64,000 nucleotides of DNA from an uncultured Lachnospiraceae bacterium (lineage in GTDB: Bacteria; Bacillota; Clostridia; Lachnospirales; Lachnospiraceae): positions 22,970 through 86,969 of the forward strand of contig CAMOZY010000003.1 in NCBI GenBank assembly GCA_946631295.1. The letters run 5' to 3'. Shown here one piece after another: positions 61,332 to 64,000 of this stretch. Below the pieces are notes generated by a model. It saw only the letters and a program-made list of their open reading frames with translations, searched no databases and had not been told where the DNA came from. How positions within the stretch are numbered: position 1 is the first letter of the stretch; every line of letters begins with the position of its first letter. A program made the position numbers and the translations under genes.

Positions 61332-61853
61332 TCACTTTTTCTTCACAGGTATCCATACAGCGCTGTGATAATCCGGAGAACTTGGATCCTCTTCACCATA
61401 CCACTCAATATTTGCCCTGCCGGGGAACTCATAGTCAGGATTTCCGGGCATCCACTCTCTGAATATTTTGGTGTTAACATCCTGAAGTGCTTTGGGACAT
61501 GGACCGTAACAGTCAAAGACAGCCCAGTCAAAATCAGGAAGTTCGTAAACAGTCATGCCTTCAGGAACTTCTCCCCCATTGTAAATACCAGCAACGATAT
61601 ATGTGAATTTCCCGTCGCCGATATCATCAACACAGACACCGTACTCACCGATGTTGTTATCTACGATTGCCTTTTCAATCGCATTTGCCGGTGCATTTCC
61701 CTTCCAGACATTGTCCGCATATTTTTCGCGGATCTCATCCCAAAATTTCGGAATCTCTACGTAAGAAGTTTCTCCGTCAAACACTCTTGAATAGCCTTCC
61801 GAATGCAGGTAAGCCACTCCATCTGTCACACTCCTTCTCTTTAATGATTCCAT
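61332..61853 (-). CDS. Stand-alone GyrI-like / AraC effector-binding domain protein
   Basis: A 173-residue protein matching the small-molecule-binding domain found at the C-terminus of AraC-type regulators: VEIPKFWDEI, IVAGIYNGGEVPEGMTVYEL, FDWAVFDCYGPCPKAL, IFREWMPGN and a SPDYHSAVWIPVKKK ending. No HTH is present and the preceding sequence does not encode one in frame, so it is either a free ligand-binding protein or a regulator that lost its DNA-binding half. The first 25 residues are unlike the domain. Confidence 0.8.
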   Translation of the reverse strand: MESLKRRSVTDGVAYLHSEGYSRVFDGETSYVEIPKFWDEIREKYADNVWKGNAPANAIEKAIVDNNIGEYGVCVDDIGDGKFTYIVAGIYNGGEVPEGMTVYELPDFDWAVFDCYGPCPKALQDVNTKIFREWMPGNPDYEFPGRANIEWYGEEDPSSPDYHSAVWIPVKKK

Positions 61854-61937
61854 TCTATGCGGCGTTACAATAGAAAACCTGTCAATTTATGTTCCGGTTT
61901 GTCAGGTCCAATTTGTTCAACCTTGAGGAAAAATTAT

Positions 61938-62873
61938 TTATTCTATATCTCCCTTAGCAAACAGATTATCCTTTCCCCTTCCGCAGACGTAAGGATTGCT
62001 GTCATACTCATGACAAAAATCAAGGAATTCCTTTCTCTGCGATGGATCTCTCATTATCTTTACAAGAATCTCATTCGGGATGGTCCTTGCATAAGCTCCG
62101 GGTCCGGCAAGCGATATGTTCTTCACGCCATTCTTTTTAAGAATCCCTTCCAGTTCATCCGGCATAAAGTGATAGGAAATACTCCACGGAGTTTCGCCGT
62201 TATCATAAGACTTCTTTGACTCTTCCACATCACAGAGCAGACCGTTTTCATATGACTTCCACAGAGCATCTTTGTTAAAAGAAAACCCTTCTATCATCTT
62301 CTCCCTGCTGCTTATGCACCACTGTACCCATGTATCCTTGCTGTTCTCATCCAGTATAAACTGATTCTTCTGAATGGGATTTGACAAATAAGGCAATGCT
62401 CCAAGTCTGCTCGATACGCTTATCATAATGCGCTTTTTTGCAATCCTGACAAGTTCACCGATAGTCCGTTCCTGATTCGGATAAGTGTAGGATATCGGTG
62501 AGTCAAAAGACATTACAAGGTCAAATGAACGATCTCCGTATTCCGACAGATCTTCAAGTGCTCCTTTAACAAAAGTCAGCTTATCAAGCACTCCCTCTTT
62601 TTCCGCAATCTCTTTTGCTTTATCGATCATGGGCTGGGAGATGTCAAAATGTGTTACATGGATTCCCTGCTTCGCCAATAGTATTGAAAAGCGTCCGCAT
62701 CCCGCTCCGCCGTCAAATGCAGTCTCTATACCGTCGAGATTGGCAAGAAGTTCTTTTTCTATGTGTGATTTCTGAACAATATCATCGATAAATGTGTTTT
62801 CTCTCTCGGCTTCCAATTCACCTTTATCCGGCTGATTCCACATTCTTTCTGAAATCTTCGTACTGTAATCCAT
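61938..62873 (-). CDS. SAM-dependent methyltransferase
   Basis: A 311-residue protein with TAFDGGAGCGRFSILLAKQGIHV (SAM loop), THFDISQPMIDKAKEIA and FDLVMSFDSPISYTYPNQ, which is a Methyltransf_11/25 layout with an extra C-terminal domain of about 130 residues (WCISSREKMIEGFSFNKDALW). Substrate unknown. ATG 62873 has AAGGTGAT upstream and lies 11 bases after the GNAT gene; the longer frame overlaps that gene and has no family likeness. Confidence 0.82.
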   Translation of the reverse strand: MDYSTKISERMWNQPDKGELEAERENTFIDDIVQKSHIEKELLANLDGIETAFDGGAGCGRFSILLAKQGIHVTHFDISQPMIDKAKEIAEKEGVLDKLTFVKGALEDLSEYGDRSFDLVMSFDSPISYTYPNQERTIGELVRIAKKRIMISVSSRLGALPYLSNPIQKNQFILDENSKDTWVQWCISSREKMIEGFSFNKDALWKSYENGLLCDVEESKKSYDNGETPWSISYHFMPDELEGILKKNGVKNISLAGPGAYARTIPNEILVKIMRDPSQRKEFLDFCHEYDSNPYVCGRGKDNLFAKGDIE

Positions 62874-62883
62874 ATTGATCACC

Positions 62884-63336
62884 TTATCTGTGAATATATA
62901 ACCTTGTCTGTTCCGGTTCATCATCGCCCTGAGCCATGCAGAAGAACTCCCATCCGTAACGCTCATAAAATCCGGTATGATCTGTCACGAGATAAAGTGG
63001 CGATATTCCCTTATCTCTCATATCGCTCACAACAAGATCAAGAAGCCTTCCGGCAATGCCCTGATTACGATGAGCTTCTTCTGTGTATACCGCGCATACG
63101 TTAGGGCTGAGATCCTTCCTGTCATGAAAGTCATTGTCAATCACCCCGAGGCCTCCCACAATCTGATCTCCGAGCATACACAGATACCATCCGTTTTCGG
63201 TATTCTTATCAAGGTAATCTGTCATGCACTCAAGATATGCCTCAGTAGGTACACCCCACTTTTTGTGAAACCAGTCAGCGGCCATATCCTTTAATTCAGG
63301 CTTTTCTCTCAATTTAAAATATTTGTATTCACTCAT
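62884..63336 (-). CDS. GNAT-family N-acetyltransferase
   Basis: A 150-residue acetyltransferase. GLGVIDNDFHDRKDLSPNVCAV, YTEEAHRNQGIAGRLLDLVV (acetyl-CoA loop) and YLVTDHTGFYERYGWEF form the full GNAT core. The opening KLREKPELKDMAADWFHKKW is frequent in clostridial members that may acetylate aminoglycosides or polyamines; this is not shown here. ATG 63336 has AGGGAG five bases upstream. It is followed at 11 bases by a methyltransferase gene. Confidence 0.87.
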   Translation of the reverse strand: MSEYKYFKLREKPELKDMAADWFHKKWGVPTEAYLECMTDYLDKNTENGWYLCMLGDQIVGGLGVIDNDFHDRKDLSPNVCAVYTEEAHRNQGIAGRLLDLVVSDMRDKGISPLYLVTDHTGFYERYGWEFFCMAQGDDEPEQTRLYIHR

Positions 63337-63358
63337 ATATATTCTCCCTATTAATAAC

Positions 63359-63380
63359 GGCCGGACACTGGGGTCCGGCC
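63359..63380. other. Strong GC hairpin before the GNAT gene
   Basis: Perfect 8-bp arms GGCCGGAC / GTCCGGCC surround a six-base loop, 14 bases upstream of the GNAT gene's ribosome site and 38 bases downstream of the HTH gene's stop. No U-tract follows, so it may stabilise RNA ends or limit read-through rather than terminate fully. Confidence 0.5.
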
Positions 63381-63417
63381 ACACTCATTTAAATTCAGCA
63401 TTGTTTCTCTTTTAAAT

Positions 63418-63690
63418 CTATAATTCAGCAAGTCTCTGATCTCTGAGAATTCTCTGGATGCTTTTCTCCGATAATGAAAATCTTAGAGCAAGTTCACGTA
63501 ATCCCATTCCACCTTTGTATGTCTCGTAGATTCTTTCGTTACGTTCCCGAAAGAATTTCCTGGCGGAAGTTGCAGAGCCCCACTCCTGTTTTTCCTTGCA
63601 TGGAATATAAATCAATTTTCTGTCTACATATTGCTGAATCGTATCAATTAATTCCTGTGGCAGCACATTCTCTGCCTTTATATAGCTCAT
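63418..63690 (-). CDS. CD3324-family HTH protein
   Basis: A 90-residue putative DNA-binding protein: KAENVLPQELIDTIQQYV, YIPCKEKQEWGSATSARKFF and a C-terminal HTH GLRELALRFSLSEKSIQRIL. This is the layout of the clostridial CD3324 family. Target unknown. ATG 63690 is preceded by AGGAGG; the frame extends 12 codons upstream into the leader. A hairpin TCCTAA / TTAGGA can cover part of that ribosome site, and a leader ORF lies upstream, so translation is probably regulated. Confidence 0.82.
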   Translation of the reverse strand: MSYIKAENVLPQELIDTIQQYVDRKLIYIPCKEKQEWGSATSARKFFRERNERIYETYKGGMGLRELALRFSLSEKSIQRILRDQRLAEL

Positions 63691-63726
63691 AATATTCCTC
63701 CTAATATCATTTCTTTTAGGATTCAT

Positions 63727-63767
63727 CTGAGCTTACGATTCATTTATTTAAGCTCAGACTACTGAGC
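63727..63767 (-). promoter_or_regulatory. Mutually exclusive hairpins in the CD3324 leader
   Basis: Three segments compete. GCTCAG (63762-63767) pairs with CTGAGC (within 63749-63757), and the longer CTGAGCTTA (63749-63757) pairs perfectly with TAAGCTCAG (63727-63735). The first hairpin overlaps the stop codon of the leader ORF. No U-tract follows, so the switch would act on translation of the HTH gene. Confidence 0.5.
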
Positions 63768-63788
63768 GTTAACAACTCTGATTCTCAT
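63759..63788 (-). CDS. 9-codon leader peptide ORF
   Basis: ATG 63788 follows AAAGGAG by nine bases and the ORF ends in TAG after nine residues, MRIRVVNAQ. The opening M-R-x-R contains a basic-x-basic triplet of the kind at which macrolide-bound ribosomes stall (as in MRLR of the ErmD leader). Being short with a strong ribosome site and followed by alternative hairpins, it looks like a regulatory leader. Chance cannot be excluded. Confidence 0.45.
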   Translation of the reverse strand: MRIRVVNAQ

Positions 63789-63910
63789 ATGATCATGCTC
63801 CTTTCCTGTCATGTAAAACATATCTTTATTAATTGTAAGTGAACACAGTTTATAATTCAACCTTAAGAACAATTATAAATAAACTTGAGCATTTCCGTTT
63901 CCTATCCTGA

Positions 63911-64000
63911 TCAAATCTCATCTGAAAACTCCGGCACCTCTTCCAGCCACTTATTAAGCCAGTAAAGCTGACCATCGATAAAGCCTTCATCTATGCAGTC
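63911..64000 (-). CDS. C-terminal end of an unrecognised gene (partial)
   Basis: The last 29 residues of a minus-strand gene that begins outside the window: CIDEGFIDGQLYWLNKWL then EEVPEFSDEI and TGA. It is acidic and probably helical, with the codon use of a real gene. Family not recognised. Between it and the leader ORF (63789-63910) is AT-rich intergenic sequence with no further gene. Confidence 0.5.
   Translation of the reverse strand, partial: DCIDEGFIDGQLYWLNKWLEEVPEFSDEI

Noticed and set aside
1..64000. Mobile elements, phage, CRISPR, tRNA or rRNA
   Set aside because: I looked for transposase-like and integrase-like frames, regular repeats with spacers and tRNA-like cloverleaf ends on both strands and saw none. 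A short tRNA could still be missed without a covariance search.

Overview
The window looks like a chromosomal piece from an anaerobic, xylan-using Firmicute of the Lachnospiraceae (Butyrivibrio-like is my best guess). The reasons are moderate-to-low GC, strong AGGAGG ribosome sites, GH43/GH3/GH67 hemicellulose enzymes without signal peptides, several diguanylate cyclases, and CD3324-type and PfoR-like proteins. Almost every gene is on the minus strand. The only plus-strand genes are an ECF sigma factor and its partner at 25.3-26.5 kb. I see no rRNA, tRNA, CRISPR array, insertion sequence or prophage gene.

Layout, left to right (transcription mostly runs right to left). 0-3.5 kb: the start of an AlkD-like gene and a GH25 lysozyme / diguanylate cyclase pair. 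3.6-8.6 kb: a complete branched-chain amino acid ABC transporter (livKHMGF). 8.7-13.2 kb: an overlapping operon of diguanylate cyclase, Nudix hydrolase, TcdA and a membrane protein with an acidic tail. 13.2-22.4 kb: a sulfur amino acid region, mccB-mccA-metN-metI-metQ-adh-ahpD-like, then a lipase-like gene and metY. Both sulfur transcription units carry the same promoter, the same palindromic operator and a short Cys-rich leader peptide; the mcc leader also has an intrinsic terminator and a competing long-range pairing. This fits cysteine-starvation control of methionine import and reverse transsulfuration. 22.4-25.1 kb: GH43, a 28-residue ORF and a PfoR-like PTS IIC. 25.3-26.5 kb: ECF sigma plus a membrane partner.

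26.6-36.4 kb is a seven-gene operon that I consider the best candidate for an undescribed pathway. It encodes a CDP-archaeol-synthase-like protein, two large dikinases with rifampin-phosphotransferase-type domain order, a phosphatidylserine-decarboxylase-like protein, a UbiA-like prenyltransferase, a GNAT-like acyltransferase and an AMP-forming ligase. The content suggests synthesis of an unusual phospholipid or prenyl lipid. 36.5-42.2 kb: a zinc-ribbon protein, a MerR-methyltransferase fusion and a large GH3. 42.4-45.8 kb: a GNAT-RsgA fusion and an ABC-F protein behind a 21-codon upstream ORF and a terminator, which is the layout of antibiotic-responsive attenuation. 45.9-63.9 kb: a dense run of small accessory enzymes (CDF transporter, GH67, methyltransferases, two MATE pumps, HAD phosphatase, radical SAM, Nudix and GNAT proteins, a mismatch glycosylase, two decayed gene fragments) ending in a CD3324-family HTH gene. 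That last gene is preceded by a 9-codon leader with mutually exclusive hairpins.

All identifications are from reading motifs and family resemblance by eye. No search was run.
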